Origin: Novosphingobium decolorationis
Lineage (GTDB): Bacteria; Pseudomonadota; Alphaproteobacteria; Sphingomonadales; Sphingomonadaceae
DNA: 64,000 nt
Assembly: GCF_018417475.1 (NCBI RefSeq)
Contig: NZ_CP054856.1
Location: 4,495,001 to 4,559,000 of the forward strand
Direction of reading: 5' to 3'
Part shown: positions 50,466-61,748 of the stretch, piece after piece
How positions within the stretch are numbered: the first letter of the stretch is position 1
How the letters are laid out: the number at the start of each line of letters is the position of its first letter
Notes under the pieces: generated by a model
Databases searched by the model: none
Seen by the model: the letters and a program-made list of their open reading frames with translations, nothing else
Told to the model about the DNA's origin: nothing
Made by a program: the position numbers and the translations under genes

Positions 50466-51077
50466 ATGCCGCGCGAAGAACTCGACCCCGCTCTCACCCC
50501 CGATGTCGAGAAGGACCCGGTCGTGGCCGCGCTCGCCCATGCGCCCGGCAAGATCTGGGGCTGGATCCTGGCCTATGGGATCTTCCTGCTCGTGCTGGGC
50601 CTGCTGATCCTTACCAACCCCATTGCAACAGGGGTGGCGACCGGCATCATCGTGGGCATCACGCTTCTGCTTTACGGCGGTGCCGCGATTGCGGCAGGGT
50701 TTACCTCGATGGCGCATCGGGGGCGCTGGGTGGAAATCGCGCTCGGCGTACTGGCCCTGGTCGCGGGCCTCTTTGCCCTGTTCAATCCGGTGGTCGGCGC
50801 GCTGTCGCTCGTCTGGGCGATCGGCGCGTGGCTTGCGATTGCGGGTGTCCTGCAGATCGCCTGGGCGCTCAAGGCCCGCCACGACAAGGGCTGGCGCCTG
50901 TTCATGGGCGCGCTCGATCTCGTGCTCGGGCTCGTCCTGCTGTTCTCCTCGCCCGCGACGGGCCTTGCGTTTCTGGCGGTGATCCTGATGATCTCGTTCG
51001 CCGTGCGCGGGGTGTTCCTGATCGTTCTGGCGCTGGGCATGCGCAAGGTCGGCAACGCGGTGCGTTCGCGCCTGTAA
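50466..51077 (+). CDS. HdeD/DUF308 family membrane protein
   Basis: A 203-residue inner-membrane protein with six hydrophobic helices arranged as pairs, typical of HdeD: GKIWGWILAYGIFLLVLGLL, ATGIIVGITLLLYGGAAIAA, and later FMGALDLVLGLVLLFSSPAT and VILMISFAVRGVFLIVLALG. In E. coli HdeD helps in acid resistance at high cell density. It stands between the sdhA terminator and the blaI-like gene, with its own promoter presumably in 50298-50465. Confidence 0.9.
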   Translation: MPREELDPALTPDVEKDPVVAALAHAPGKIWGWILAYGIFLLVLGLLILTNPIATGVATGIIVGITLLLYGGAAIAAGFTSMAHRGRWVEIALGVLALVAGLFALFNPVVGALSLVWAIGAWLAIAGVLQIAWALKARHDKGWRLFMGALDLVLGLVLLFSSPATGLAFLAVILMISFAVRGVFLIVLALGMRKVGNAVRSRL

Positions 51078-51152
51078 GGGGCTGGAGGGCGTGGCGCTCG
51101 ACCAACGGCATTGGGGCATCTGCGAACGACATCTGCGCGATTGACGCTCATA

Positions 51153-51184
51153 GTTTACAGGCGTAGTCGATTACGTATGTAAAC
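51153..51184 (+). promoter_or_regulatory. Candidate BlaI-type operator upstream of its repressor gene
   Basis: GTTTACA at 51153 and TGTAAAC at 51178 form an inverted repeat, and the right arm itself contains the palindrome TTACGTATGTAA (51171-51182). BlaI/MecI repressors bind TACA/TGTA palindromes near their own promoters. It lies 14 nt before GTG 51198. Confidence 0.6.
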
Positions 51185-51197
51185 GATGGAGTGAAAC

Positions 51198-51596
51198 GTG
51201 GCCGCAACGCCCCAAGCCAATGCCCAACCCGGCGAGCGGATTTCCGAAGCCGAACATGCGGTGATGGAAGTCCTGTGGGAAGAGGCTCCGCTTTCCGCGC
51301 AGGATGTCTGCGCGAAGGTCTGCGCCGCGCGCGGGTGGAGCCTGCCCACGGTCAAGACCCTGCTCGCGCGGCTTGTCACCAAGCAGGCGCTCAGCACGAC
51401 GCGCGATGGCAAGCGCTTCCTCTATAGCCCGGCCATGGCCCGGTCCGACTATGTCGGGACCGAGAGCCGCCGCCTTGTCGACCGTCTGTTCGGGGGCAGG
51501 GCGGCGCCGCTGTTTGCCCAGCTCGCGCAATCCGAAGCGCTGACCGATACCGACATTGCCGAGATCGAAGCTCTCCTCAAGGAGTTGAAATCATGA
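51198..51596 (+). CDS. BlaI/MecI/CopY family transcriptional repressor
   Basis: A 132-residue winged-helix repressor (ISEAEHAVMEVLWEEAPLSA, GWSLPTVKTLLARLVTKQAL, RDGKRFLYSPAMARSDYV). The start is GTG with GGAG upstream. It precedes an M56 metallopeptidase gene by a 4-nt overlap (ATGA), the standard blaI-blaR1 layout, in which the peptidase is thought to inactivate the repressor. A palindromic operator lies just upstream. No beta-lactamase is adjacent, so the regulated genes are unknown. Confidence 0.93.
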   Translation: MAATPQANAQPGERISEAEHAVMEVLWEEAPLSAQDVCAKVCAARGWSLPTVKTLLARLVTKQALSTTRDGKRFLYSPAMARSDYVGTESRRLVDRLFGGRAAPLFAQLAQSEALTDTDIAEIEALLKELKS

Positions 51597-52942
51597 CCGA
51601 ATGGTTGATCGATACGCTGGTGATGACCGGCGTGCTGATGGCGTTGGTGCTGCTCCTTCGCCGCCCGGTGGCGCGGTGCTTTGGTGCGCAGGCCGCCTAC
51701 GCCTTGTGGCTGCTGCCTGCGCTTCGTTTCGTGATGCCGCCGCTGGCCTTGCCCGCCGCTCTGGCGCCCACGCGTTGGCTGGCGGGGCTCGAAGTCGGCG
51801 TCGCGCAGACCTCGGCGCGCGCCGGGGAGGCCTCGGCGGCACTTCCGGCCGCGCCCGAGGCGGCGGGGATCGTCCTTGCTGCAGAGCCTGCTCCTTATCC
51901 TGGGCCTGTGCCCGCTGAGCCCGAGGCCTGGATGCAGATCCCGTGGACCAGCGCGCTTCTCCTGCTGTGGCTGGTCGGGGCACTCGCATTCCTTGTCTGG
52001 CGTACGTGGAATTACCAGATGATGCGCCGTCAGGTTCTGGCCGATGCGCGCGCCGTTGCTACCGCCGGGCGCGTGCGCATTGTCGAGAGCCCGCTGGTGG
52101 CTGCGCCGCTGGCCTTTGGGGTCTTCGACAAGGTGGTCGCGCTACCCTTCGGGTTTCTCGCCAGCGCCGATTCCGAGACCTCGGACTTTGCCATTGCCCA
52201 TGAACTGGAGCACCACGCCGGGGGAGATCTCATTGCGATCATGGCGTTGCAGCCGCTTTTCGCGCTGCATTGGTTCAATCCGCTGGCCTGGGCTTCGTGG
52301 CGCGCGCTGCGTGGTGATCAGGAGGCCGCCTGCGATGCCCGCGTCATGGCGGGGCGGGACCGGGCCGAGAGGGCGCGTTACGGCCAGCTCATCGCCTCGT
52401 TTGCCGGGCATGCACCGCTCGCTCTGGTCGCGCCGATGGCGGGTGGGCTTGGCGGGGGCAAGCCGATCATCCAGCGCCTGCGGGCTCTGAACCAGGCTGA
52501 GACCGGGCCCTGGCGCAAGCTTGCGGCGCGCAGTCTCTTCGCGCTCGCCATCGTGGCGGTGCCGATGACCGCGACGGTCAGCTACGCAGCTCGCGGGCAG
52601 GACGATGTTTCGGCAGCCACGGACCTCGACGTGCCGCCGCCGCCAGCACCTCCCGCGCCGCCATCCGTGCCCAGCGGCGTTGCCGCGCCGCTCCCGCCGG
52701 AGGCTCCTGCCGCTCCCGAGGCGCCCGCGCGCGTGGGGGATATTCCCCCGGCACCTCCCGCTCCGCCGGCCGTGGCCGATGAGGTTGCCGCGTCGGCCGA
52801 ACGCGCCGTGCGCCGGGCCGAGAGGCGCGTTACGGCCAGCTCATCGCCTCGTTTGCCGGGCATGCACCGCTCGCTCTGGTCGCGCCGATGGCGGGTGGGC
52901 TTGGCGGGGGCAAGCCGATCATCCAGCGCCTGCGGGCTCTGA
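51593..52942 (+). CDS. M56/BlaR1-type metallopeptidase, frame-broken by tandem duplication
   Basis: Membrane metallopeptidase partner of the repressor. Helices at residues 4-23, 119-136, 212-232 and about 310-330 frame the zinc motif HELEH (His203, Glu204, His207) and the DQEAACDARVMAG block; a proline-rich linker follows. The 449-residue reading stops prematurely: after the first copy of a 452-bp tandem repeat the frame shifts at 52826 into VTASSSPRLPG and ends at 52942. The intact ancestor would have continued to 53715. No penicillin-binding sensor domain is present. Confidence 0.85.
   Translation: MTEWLIDTLVMTGVLMALVLLLRRPVARCFGAQAAYALWLLPALRFVMPPLALPAALAPTRWLAGLEVGVAQTSARAGEASAALPAAPEAAGIVLAAEPAPYPGPVPAEPEAWMQIPWTSALLLLWLVGALAFLVWRTWNYQMMRRQVLADARAVATAGRVRIVESPLVAAPLAFGVFDKVVALPFGFLASADSETSDFAIAHELEHHAGGDLIAIMALQPLFALHWFNPLAWASWRALRGDQEAACDARVMAGRDRAERARYGQLIASFAGHAPLALVAPMAGGLGGGKPIIQRLRALNQAETGPWRKLAARSLFALAIVAVPMTATVSYAARGQDDVSAATDLDVPPPPAPPAPPSVPSGVAAPLPPEAPAAPEAPARVGDIPPAPPAPPAVADEVAASAERAVRRAERRVTASSSPRLPGMHRSLWSRRWRVGLAGASRSSSACGL
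52374..52825 (+). repeat. 452-bp tandem duplication, copy A
   Basis: Identical base for base, by eye, to copy B immediately after it. It covers the end of the peptidase domain, the last membrane helix and the proline-rich linker. A 13-nt sequence CCGGGCCGAGAGG precedes copy A (52360), ends copy A (52813) and ends copy B (53265). Confidence 0.92.
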
Positions 52943-53277
52943 ACCAGGCTGAGACCGGGCCCTGGCGCAAGCTTGCGGCGCGCAGTCTCTTCGCGCTCGC
53001 CATCGTGGCGGTGCCGATGACCGCGACGGTCAGCTACGCAGCTCGCGGGCAGGACGATGTTTCGGCAGCCACGGACCTCGACGTGCCGCCGCCGCCAGCA
53101 CCTCCCGCGCCGCCATCCGTGCCCAGCGGCGTTGCCGCGCCGCTCCCGCCGGAGGCTCCTGCCGCTCCCGAGGCGCCCGCGCGCGTGGGGGATATTCCCC
53201 CGGCACCTCCCGCTCCGCCGGCCGTGGCCGATGAGGTTGCCGCGTCGGCCGAACGCGCCGTGCGCCGGGCCGAGAGG
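52826..53277 (+). repeat. 452-bp tandem duplication, copy B
   Basis: Second identical copy. 452 is not a multiple of three, so it shifts the frame. At the original junction the sequence reads GAGAGGGCGCG; at the duplicate junction it reads GAGAGGCGCG, one G fewer. With the extra G the duplication would be 453 bp and in frame. Confidence 0.92.
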
Positions 53278-53715
53278 CAGGCGCGCCGTGCGGGAATGAC
53301 GGAGGTCGAGATCGAGGCGATTGTCGCCAAGGCCCTGGCGCAGGCACCCAAGGTGGAGGAATTCGTCTCCAAGGACGGCAAGGTGAAGACCTTGCGCATC
53401 GTGCATCCCGCGCAGGACGGTGTGGGGGAGACACGCCGCGAGATGGTGATCGACACGCGCTGCCCGGCCGACACCCAGGGTCGCTCCCAGGCTCGGGGCC
53501 AATCCAAGGACGGCGAGCATGTGGTGATTTGCGCGGGGCCCCCGCAGCATATCGCGCAGATCGTTCTCAGCGCGCTGGAAGGCGCCCGCCACGAGATCGC
53601 CGCGCAGGCGGGCTACGATGCGGCAAGCCGTGCCGCGGCGCTCGCCGAGATCGAGCGCGAACTGGCCGATGCACGGGCGCAAGTGGAGCGCGACCTGCGC
53701 GGCGACGAAATCTGA
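52888..53715 (+). pseudogene. C-terminal remainder of the M56 metallopeptidase gene
   Basis: A 275-codon frame that starts within copy B (ATG 52888, no good ribosome-binding site). It repeats the membrane helix and proline-rich linker and then continues into sequence found once: RQARRAGMTEVEIEAIVAKA, TRREMVIDTRCPADTQ and a helical C-terminus ending DARAQVERDLRGDEI. In the unduplicated gene this was the periplasmic C-terminal part of the upstream protein. Independent expression is possible but not indicated. Confidence 0.75.
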
Positions 53716-53776
53716 TACAGTCGAGAAGGCGGGGAGGGCGGTCCAGCGCCGGCCCCGCCTTCGCGCATGACGGGGC

Positions 53777-54439
53777 CTAGTTCTGGCCCTGGACCACGGG
53801 CTGGTTGACGATGGGAACGCCCTTGCTGGTGCGCGCATCCTGTTCCTCGCCGCGCTCGTCCTTCGTATCCTTGTCGCCATCCTTGTCTTCGGCGTCGCGG
53901 CGGTCGAGCTCGGCTTCGATGGCGGCGATGTCCTCGGCGGTGGCAGGAGCTGCGGGATAGTCGCACCCGCGCGAGGCGCCTACGCCCTTGAGGAAGCCGC
54001 GCCGGGTCATGCCGGCCTGGATCGCGGTGCGCACTTCACGTTCGCGGTCGTTCGCACCCGAGATCTCGCGGATCAGGCCGCGAAAGGGAATGAACGAGGA
54101 GACCACCCACTTGGCGACGCGCCCGGCGCTGATGCGGTCGCGTTCTTCCTTGGGAATGTCGACGTCGGGGCCGATGGCGGCAAAGATTTCCTGCACCGAC
54201 TGGCCGATGGCCGCGCAGCTGTTGAGGCCGGTCAGATCATAAGGCTGCTCCACCGCGCGGGTGAGTACCTCGGGGATTTCCTTGGAGTCGAGATTGAGGT
54301 CGGTCACCGGCGTCTTGGCGATGTCGAGCGCGGAGGGATCCTTGCTGGTGATCGGCTTGCTGTCCCCCTGCGCGAGCGCGGGTTGGGCCAGCGGGAGGAG
54401 GGCAAGGGCGGCAATGAGGGCGCGGGTTCGCGTGGACAT
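53777..54439 (-). CDS. Secreted protein of unknown function
   Basis: A 220-residue protein with a signal peptide (MSTRTRALIAALALLPLAQPALAQG). The mid-region FIPFRGLIREISGANDRERE and VRTAIQAGMTRRGFLKGVGA looks conserved; the C-terminus is very acidic and lysine-rich (DAEDKDGDKDTKDERGEEQD). ATG 54439 is chosen for the signal peptide; the frame is open further upstream. Similar proteins occur in sphingomonads without known function, from memory. It converges with the M56 gene. Confidence 0.7.
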   Translation of the reverse strand: MSTRTRALIAALALLPLAQPALAQGDSKPITSKDPSALDIAKTPVTDLNLDSKEIPEVLTRAVEQPYDLTGLNSCAAIGQSVQEIFAAIGPDVDIPKEERDRISAGRVAKWVVSSFIPFRGLIREISGANDREREVRTAIQAGMTRRGFLKGVGASRGCDYPAAPATAEDIAAIEAELDRRDAEDKDGDKDTKDERGEEQDARTSKGVPIVNQPVVQGQN

Positions 54440-54720
54440 TCGGAGGTCTCCATAGGAGCGGCCTTGGAAGCGGGTGAAGGCGCCGGGCCGCTTTTCTCTA
54501 TCGGCTTGATATCCGGACATTCTGTCCGGTCTGATGCGTTCAACGTATCACACTTGTTCGCGTTCCCGTTGCGAAAATTGCACAAGCCATGCGGCATCCA
54601 GGGGCGGTCCGGGACCATCCATCTCCTGTACGGTGCAAACCGCCGTTGCGGCATCGGGATCGCTTGTGCCATGAGGCGTCTGCGGCGTCCTGCCGCACAA
54701 GGGAAACGTCGATACCTTCC

Positions 54721-56301
54721 GTGTTCGTCAGACCGTTCTCGAACGCCGTGTGGCTGCTGTCTGCCGTGCCGGTGGCGCGTGTGGACTGGCGCGTGTGGGG
54801 CCGGCGGACCTTGCTGGCGACACTTGCGGGGCTCGTGGCGGTGACCGGCGCGGCTCCGCTCGAAGCCGCGTCGCGCCGGGGCCAGCGCGCGCTTGAGGAG
54901 CGCCTTCGCCACCATATCGAGAGACTGGCGAGCGACGAGTTCGCGGGCCGCGAACCGGGCACCGAGGGCGAAGCGAAAACGCTGCGCTACCTGGGCCGGG
55001 AATGGTTCGACATCGGCCTCGTTTCGGGCACCAACGATCCGGCCAACGAGTGGTTCGCGCCCGTCACCCTGGTCGCGCGCGAGCCTGCGACCTCGTCGGC
55101 GCAGTTCTTCCGAGGGCGCAGCACGAAGGCGCTGACGCCCGAAGACGTGATCGTCCTGACCTCGGGCAAGCGCGGCCTTGCGCGCCGCTCGCCGCTGCTC
55201 TTCGTCGGCAACCTCGAGGCGGGCGCGTTGACGCGTAACGAACTGGCCGGGCGCATCGTCGTTCTCCTGGACGGCCTGGGCGAGAGCGAAGCGGCCTCCG
55301 GCGCGCGGCAAAGCGCGTTCCTGGAAATGGGCGCGGCCGCCGTGCTCACCGTTCTCGACGGGGCGCGCAGTTTCGAGGAGGTCGTCGCTCGGCGGGGCCG
55401 TTCGGGCTATGCGCTGGCGCAGGATGCGACGGGCGGCGACCTGGAGGCCTTCATCAGCCCCGAGGCGATGGCAGGGCTTCTCAACGGGACCGGTCAGACA
55501 CTCCCGTCGCTGGAGGCGAAGGCGGCGCGCGCCGATTTCACGCCGCTTGCGCTCGGTCTCTCGGCCTCGTTCGAGGCCACGACCCGCTCCACCACCATTC
55601 ACACCCACAACCTCATCGGCAAGTTGCCCGGGCGCAATCCGGATGCGGGCGCGGTTCTGTTCGTGGCGCACTGGGACCACTTCGGGACCTGCGCCGAGCC
55701 GCCTGCCGAAGACACCGTCTGCAATGGCGCCATCGACAATGCGAGCGGAGTGGCCGCGCTCACCGAAGTGGCGCGCGCGCTGGCCAAGGGGCCGCCGTTG
55801 GAGCGCGACGTCTACTTCCTTTCCACGACCGGCGAGGAAGTGGGGCTGCTGGGCGCCCATGCCTTTGCCGAGAACCCGCCGGTCCCGCTCGATGGCATCG
55901 TGGCGGCCTTCAATATCGACTCGGTCGCCATCGCGCCCGCCGGCACGCCCTTTGCCATCGTCGGCAAGGGCATGACGGGCCTCGACGAGGACATCGCGAA
56001 AGTGGCCCGGCGCGCTCACTTCGACCTTCTCGATAGCGAGGATGCCAACGAGTTCGTACGCCGCCAGGATGGCTGGGCGCTGCTCCAGCACGATATCCCC
56101 GCGGTCATGGTCACGACGGCCTATGGTGATATCAGCCGCATGCGCGCCTTCTACGACAGCGACTATCACCGCCCCAGCGACGACCTGACGCATGGGCTGG
56201 AACTGGGAGGCGAGGTCGAGGACGTGCTTCTCCTCACCGACCTCGGGCGCTGGTTTTCCGATCCGCGCAACGCACCGCTCGTACGCGGCGAGGCACCCTG
56301 A
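54721..56301 (+). CDS. M28-family zinc aminopeptidase, secreted
   Basis: A cocatalytic dizinc peptidase, probably an aminopeptidase. The N-terminal part has a signal-anchor-like segment (RRTLLATLAGLVAVTGAAPL) and a PA-domain-like insert. Metal-binding blocks are AHWDHFGTC (His), NGAIDNASGVAAL (bridging Asp), STTGEEVGLLGAHA (general-base and zinc Glu), NIDSVAIAP (Asp) and YHRPSDD (His). About 526 residues. The start is uncertain: GTG at 54721 is chosen; other GTG codons at 54751 and 54780 are possible, and the frame is open to 54589. Confidence 0.85.
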   Translation: MFVRPFSNAVWLLSAVPVARVDWRVWGRRTLLATLAGLVAVTGAAPLEAASRRGQRALEERLRHHIERLASDEFAGREPGTEGEAKTLRYLGREWFDIGLVSGTNDPANEWFAPVTLVAREPATSSAQFFRGRSTKALTPEDVIVLTSGKRGLARRSPLLFVGNLEAGALTRNELAGRIVVLLDGLGESEAASGARQSAFLEMGAAAVLTVLDGARSFEEVVARRGRSGYALAQDATGGDLEAFISPEAMAGLLNGTGQTLPSLEAKAARADFTPLALGLSASFEATTRSTTIHTHNLIGKLPGRNPDAGAVLFVAHWDHFGTCAEPPAEDTVCNGAIDNASGVAALTEVARALAKGPPLERDVYFLSTTGEEVGLLGAHAFAENPPVPLDGIVAAFNIDSVAIAPAGTPFAIVGKGMTGLDEDIAKVARRAHFDLLDSEDANEFVRRQDGWALLQHDIPAVMVTTAYGDISRMRAFYDSDYHRPSDDLTHGLELGGEVEDVLLLTDLGRWFSDPRNAPLVRGEAP

Positions 56302-56414
56302 AACCCGGCGCAAGGCCGCACTGTCCTACCGGGACGTGCGTTCAAATTGCTGTTTGGCCAGAAAAACGCGTTTTTGTGCACCAGCGAGGCATAAGAAGCG
56401 CATCTGCCCCCTAG

Positions 56415-57935
<1,521 letters not shown>

Positions 57936-57949
57936 GCCGGAGGCCGGGA

Positions 57950-58173
57950 ATGGAGGAATTCCTTCCCTGGATGCTTCTGGTGCTGGCCGATCCCGGAGCG
58001 GCGTCCGCCGCTCCGCCGGTCACCCGCGTCCCTGGCCTGTTCGTATCGCACGAGGCATGTGAGGCGGCCGCCGCGCAGCGCAAGGCGGCGCCTCACACAT
58101 GTCTCCAGGTGCCTCCGGGTGCCGAGATGGAGGCCGCCTGGCAGGCGTTTCGGGCCGGCCAGGAGAATTCCCG

Positions 58174-58177
<4 letters not shown>
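57950..58177 (+). CDS. Small protein between guaB and rsmB
   Basis: A 75-residue protein with a GGAGG ribosome-binding site and an N-terminal hydrophobic, signal-like stretch (MEEFLPWMLLVLADPGAASA), so it may be exported; two cysteines (HEACEAAAAQ and HTCLQVPPG) could form a disulfide. It begins 14 nt after guaB and its TGA overlaps the rsmB ATG as ATGA, a translationally coupled position. No family is recognised. Confidence 0.65.
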
Positions 58178-59346
<1,169 letters not shown>

Positions 59347-59359
59347 TAGCCTTGCGCCC

Positions 59360-59920
59360 ATGTCGCGGAAACAGATCTCTGCCAAGGACTTCTTGATGCG
59401 TTACACGCCTGCTGCCGTTGCCCTCTCTCTTGTTGCTGCCGTCTCTTCCAGCGTGCTCCATTCGGAGGCGAGCGCGACGCTCGACCCGCGTGCGAGCGCG
59501 TTGATGGAGCAGGGGCAGGCAAGCCTGAAAGCGGGCGCTACGGGGCAGGCTGTCGATGCCTTCGAGGCGGCGCTGGCGGTCGAGCCGGGCAGCGTGGCCG
59601 TCCTTGTCGCGCTCGCCGAGGCCGAGCGGGCCAAGGGCCTTACCGGCAAGGCGATCCGGTACTACCGCATCGCGCTCGAACGCGATCCGCGCAATCTCGC
59701 GGCCCTGGCGGGGGAGGGTATTGCCCTGGCCGAAAAGGGCGCGACCGAGAAGGCGAACCGTCGCCTTGCGCGGCTGGAGACCCTGTGCGGTGCCGACTGC
59801 GCGCAGACCCGGGACGTTTCGGCGGCGATTGCCAGGGGCCCTTCGCCCGAAAACGCGGCCAAGGTCGTGAGCGCACCCGAGGTCAAGACCACGCCGGGCA
59901 CGCAGAGCGCCAACCAGTAA
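59360..59920 (+). CDS. TPR-containing exported protein
   Basis: A 186-residue protein with a signal peptide (MRYTPAAVALSLVAAVSSSV within the first 35 residues) and about two tetratricopeptide repeats (SALMEQGQASLKAGATGQAV, AVLVALAEAERAKGLTGKAI, RYYRIALERDPRNLAALAGE). These mediate protein-protein contacts in the periplasm. The C-terminal tail is disordered. ATG 59396 would also give a good signal peptide. A strong terminator follows. Confidence 0.8.
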   Translation: MSRKQISAKDFLMRYTPAAVALSLVAAVSSSVLHSEASATLDPRASALMEQGQASLKAGATGQAVDAFEAALAVEPGSVAVLVALAEAERAKGLTGKAIRYYRIALERDPRNLAALAGEGIALAEKGATEKANRRLARLETLCGADCAQTRDVSAAIARGPSPENAAKVVSAPEVKTTPGTQSANQ

Positions 59921-59946
59921 GCGCTTCAACACCGTAACTGACTTAC

Positions 59947-59986
59947 GAAAAAGCCCGCCGAACCGTCTGGTCCAGCGGGCTTTTTC
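59947..59986 (+). terminator. Bidirectional terminator between the TPR gene and rppH
   Basis: AAAAAGCCCGC pairs with GCGGGCTTTTT around a 16-nt loop; both arms carry A/T tracts, so it can serve the rightward TPR gene and the leftward rppH. Confidence 0.93.
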
Positions 59987-60011
59987 GTTGGCTTTGGAGA
60001 TATGGCGCGGT

Positions 60012-60494
60012 TCAGATCAGCGCGCGGAACTCTTCGAGCACCGAGCGGTAGACGCGCTTCTTGAAGGGCACGATGAGCTCGGGAAGATCATCGCCGTCGA
60101 CCCACTTCCAGTCACAGAATTCGGCCGGTTCGTGCGCGTTGAGATCAATGTCCTCATCGCTGCCTTCGAAGCGGGCGAGGAACCAGTGCTGGCGCTGGCC
60201 TCGGAACTGGCCCTTCCACAGCTTGCCGAGCAGTTCGTCGGGCAGGTCGTAGAGCAGTTCGTCCTTGGTGCGGGTGAGGATCACCGCCTTGTCGGCGGGC
60301 ACGCCGGTTTCCTCGAACAGCTCGCGAAGCGCGGCGTCCTTGAGGTCTTCGCCATCGTCCACGCCGCCCTGCGGCATTTGCCAGAAATTGCCCTCCTTGG
60401 TGTCGATTCGCTTGCCGACGAAGACTTTGCCGTCGGCATTGACAAGCATCACCCCGACGCAGGGGCGGTAAGGAAGATTCGCGTAATCGGTCAT
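60012..60494 (-). CDS. rppH: RNA pyrophosphohydrolase
   Basis: Removes pyrophosphate from the 5-prime end of mRNA to start decay; Nudix family. A 160-residue protein, MTDYANLPYRPCVGVMLVNA, with the Nudix box GGVDDGEDLKDAALRELFEE followed by TGV and the later LLGKLWKGQFRGQRQHWFLA, matching RppH. The start at 60494 gives the normal N-terminus; the frame stays open far upstream without coding sense. Confidence 0.94.
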   Translation of the reverse strand: MTDYANLPYRPCVGVMLVNADGKVFVGKRIDTKEGNFWQMPQGGVDDGEDLKDAALRELFEETGVPADKAVILTRTKDELLYDLPDELLGKLWKGQFRGQRQHWFLARFEGSDEDIDLNAHEPAEFCDWKWVDGDDLPELIVPFKKRVYRSVLEEFRALI

Positions 60495-60770
60495 TGCCTG
60501 GATAAATTCCGGTAAATTGAATGAGAGCCCGCGTGGCAGGAAATCCGGGAAGAGGAAAGCGCGGCGGGCATCGATCTGAAGATGGCCCATGCGCCTGTGA
60601 TTTGCCAGCCTGATTTGCCGATTTCCGTCGTGTCTTTCGTGCAAGTCGCCCTTCGGTTGCGCGAAGGTGGGGCACCGTGGAGGTCCTGGCGCGTTAGCCG
60701 CAGTAGCCTTGCCAGCGCGGCTATGTGCCGCGATACACCGTGCAGAACCTCGCTCAAGATACGGGAAAAA

Positions 60771-61748
60771 ATGGATAACATCACCCACAGCCTGACCGGC
60801 TGGGCGCTCGCGGAAACCGGCCTCAAGCGGCGTACGCGCAAGGGCCTCGCGGCCTGCGTGCTGGCGGCAAACATGCCCGATATCGATGTGTTCTTCGGCT
60901 GGGCGCCCTGGGCGCCGCTGGCCATGCACCGGGGCTTCACCCATGGCCTCGTCGGCGGGGTGCTGGTGATGCCCCCGTTGCTGGCCGGGCTGCTGTGGCT
61001 GCTCGATCGCTGGCAGGTAAAGCGGGGGGCCACTTTTGCGAGCGGGCTGGAGATGCGTCCCTGGTGGCTTCTGGCGCTGTGCTATCTGGGCGCGCTTACC
61101 CATCCCTTGCTCGACCTTCAGAATACCTATGCGGTGCAGCTCCTGTCCCCCACCAGCACGCGCTGGTTCCACACCGATGGGCTGTTCATCGTCTCGCCCT
61201 GGCTGCTGGCGATGCTGGGGGCGGGGATCTTCCTCGCACGGCGCAGGGCGAAAGCGGGCACGGGCTTTGCGGGCAGGGCCGCCATCGCGGGCCTTGCGGG
61301 CGTAATCCTGTTCATCGGCGCGAACATCGGGATCTCGCAGATGGCGGGTGCCGCGCTGCGCAACGCGCCGCCCCGTGCCCATCCAGACCGGGTCTTTGCC
61401 AGCCCCGGCCCGCTTGCCTTCTGGCGGCGCGAGGTGGTCTGGCGGGCGAACGGCGCGCTCGGTTATGCCAATTACGATCCGCTGTCCGCCCCTGGGACCC
61501 TCAGCGATGTCCTGGCGCCCGAACCTGACAACATGGAGCGGCCCGAGGTTCGCCGGGCCATAGCGGCATCGGGCGAGTTGCGCGATTTTCTCGACTGGTC
61601 ACAGATGCCCTTCGCCCGCATATCGCGCGAGGGCTGCACCGAGACGGTCACGGTCGGAGACGGCCGCTATGCGCGCGGCGGGTTCGCGGATGGCTTCCGG
61701 GTCGAGGTGGAACTTCCCCTCAGTGAAGGGCGCTGCTCGGGGCGCTGA
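60771..61748 (+). CDS. YdjM-like metal-dependent hydrolase family membrane protein
   Basis: A 325-residue inner-membrane protein of the LexA-regulated YdjM/DUF457 type. MDNITHSLTGWALAETGLKR contains the conserved DNITHSLTG, followed by LAANMPDIDVFFG and MHRGFTHGLVGGV, whose His and Asp residues suggest a metal site; GALTHPLLDLQNTYAVQLLS is a further conserved block. A hydrolytic activity has not been demonstrated for the family. It overlaps the PAP2 gene tail-to-tail by 29 nt. No SOS box is seen upstream. Confidence 0.88.
   Translation: MDNITHSLTGWALAETGLKRRTRKGLAACVLAANMPDIDVFFGWAPWAPLAMHRGFTHGLVGGVLVMPPLLAGLLWLLDRWQVKRGATFASGLEMRPWWLLALCYLGALTHPLLDLQNTYAVQLLSPTSTRWFHTDGLFIVSPWLLAMLGAGIFLARRRAKAGTGFAGRAAIAGLAGVILFIGANIGISQMAGAALRNAPPRAHPDRVFASPGPLAFWRREVVWRANGALGYANYDPLSAPGTLSDVLAPEPDNMERPEVRRAIAASGELRDFLDWSQMPFARISREGCTETVTVGDGRYARGGFADGFRVEVELPLSEGRCSGR

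Noticed and set aside
52374..53277. CRISPR or minisatellite interpretation of the repeat
   Set aside because: Two 452-bp direct copies inside one coding region, without spacers; a simple tandem duplication fits.
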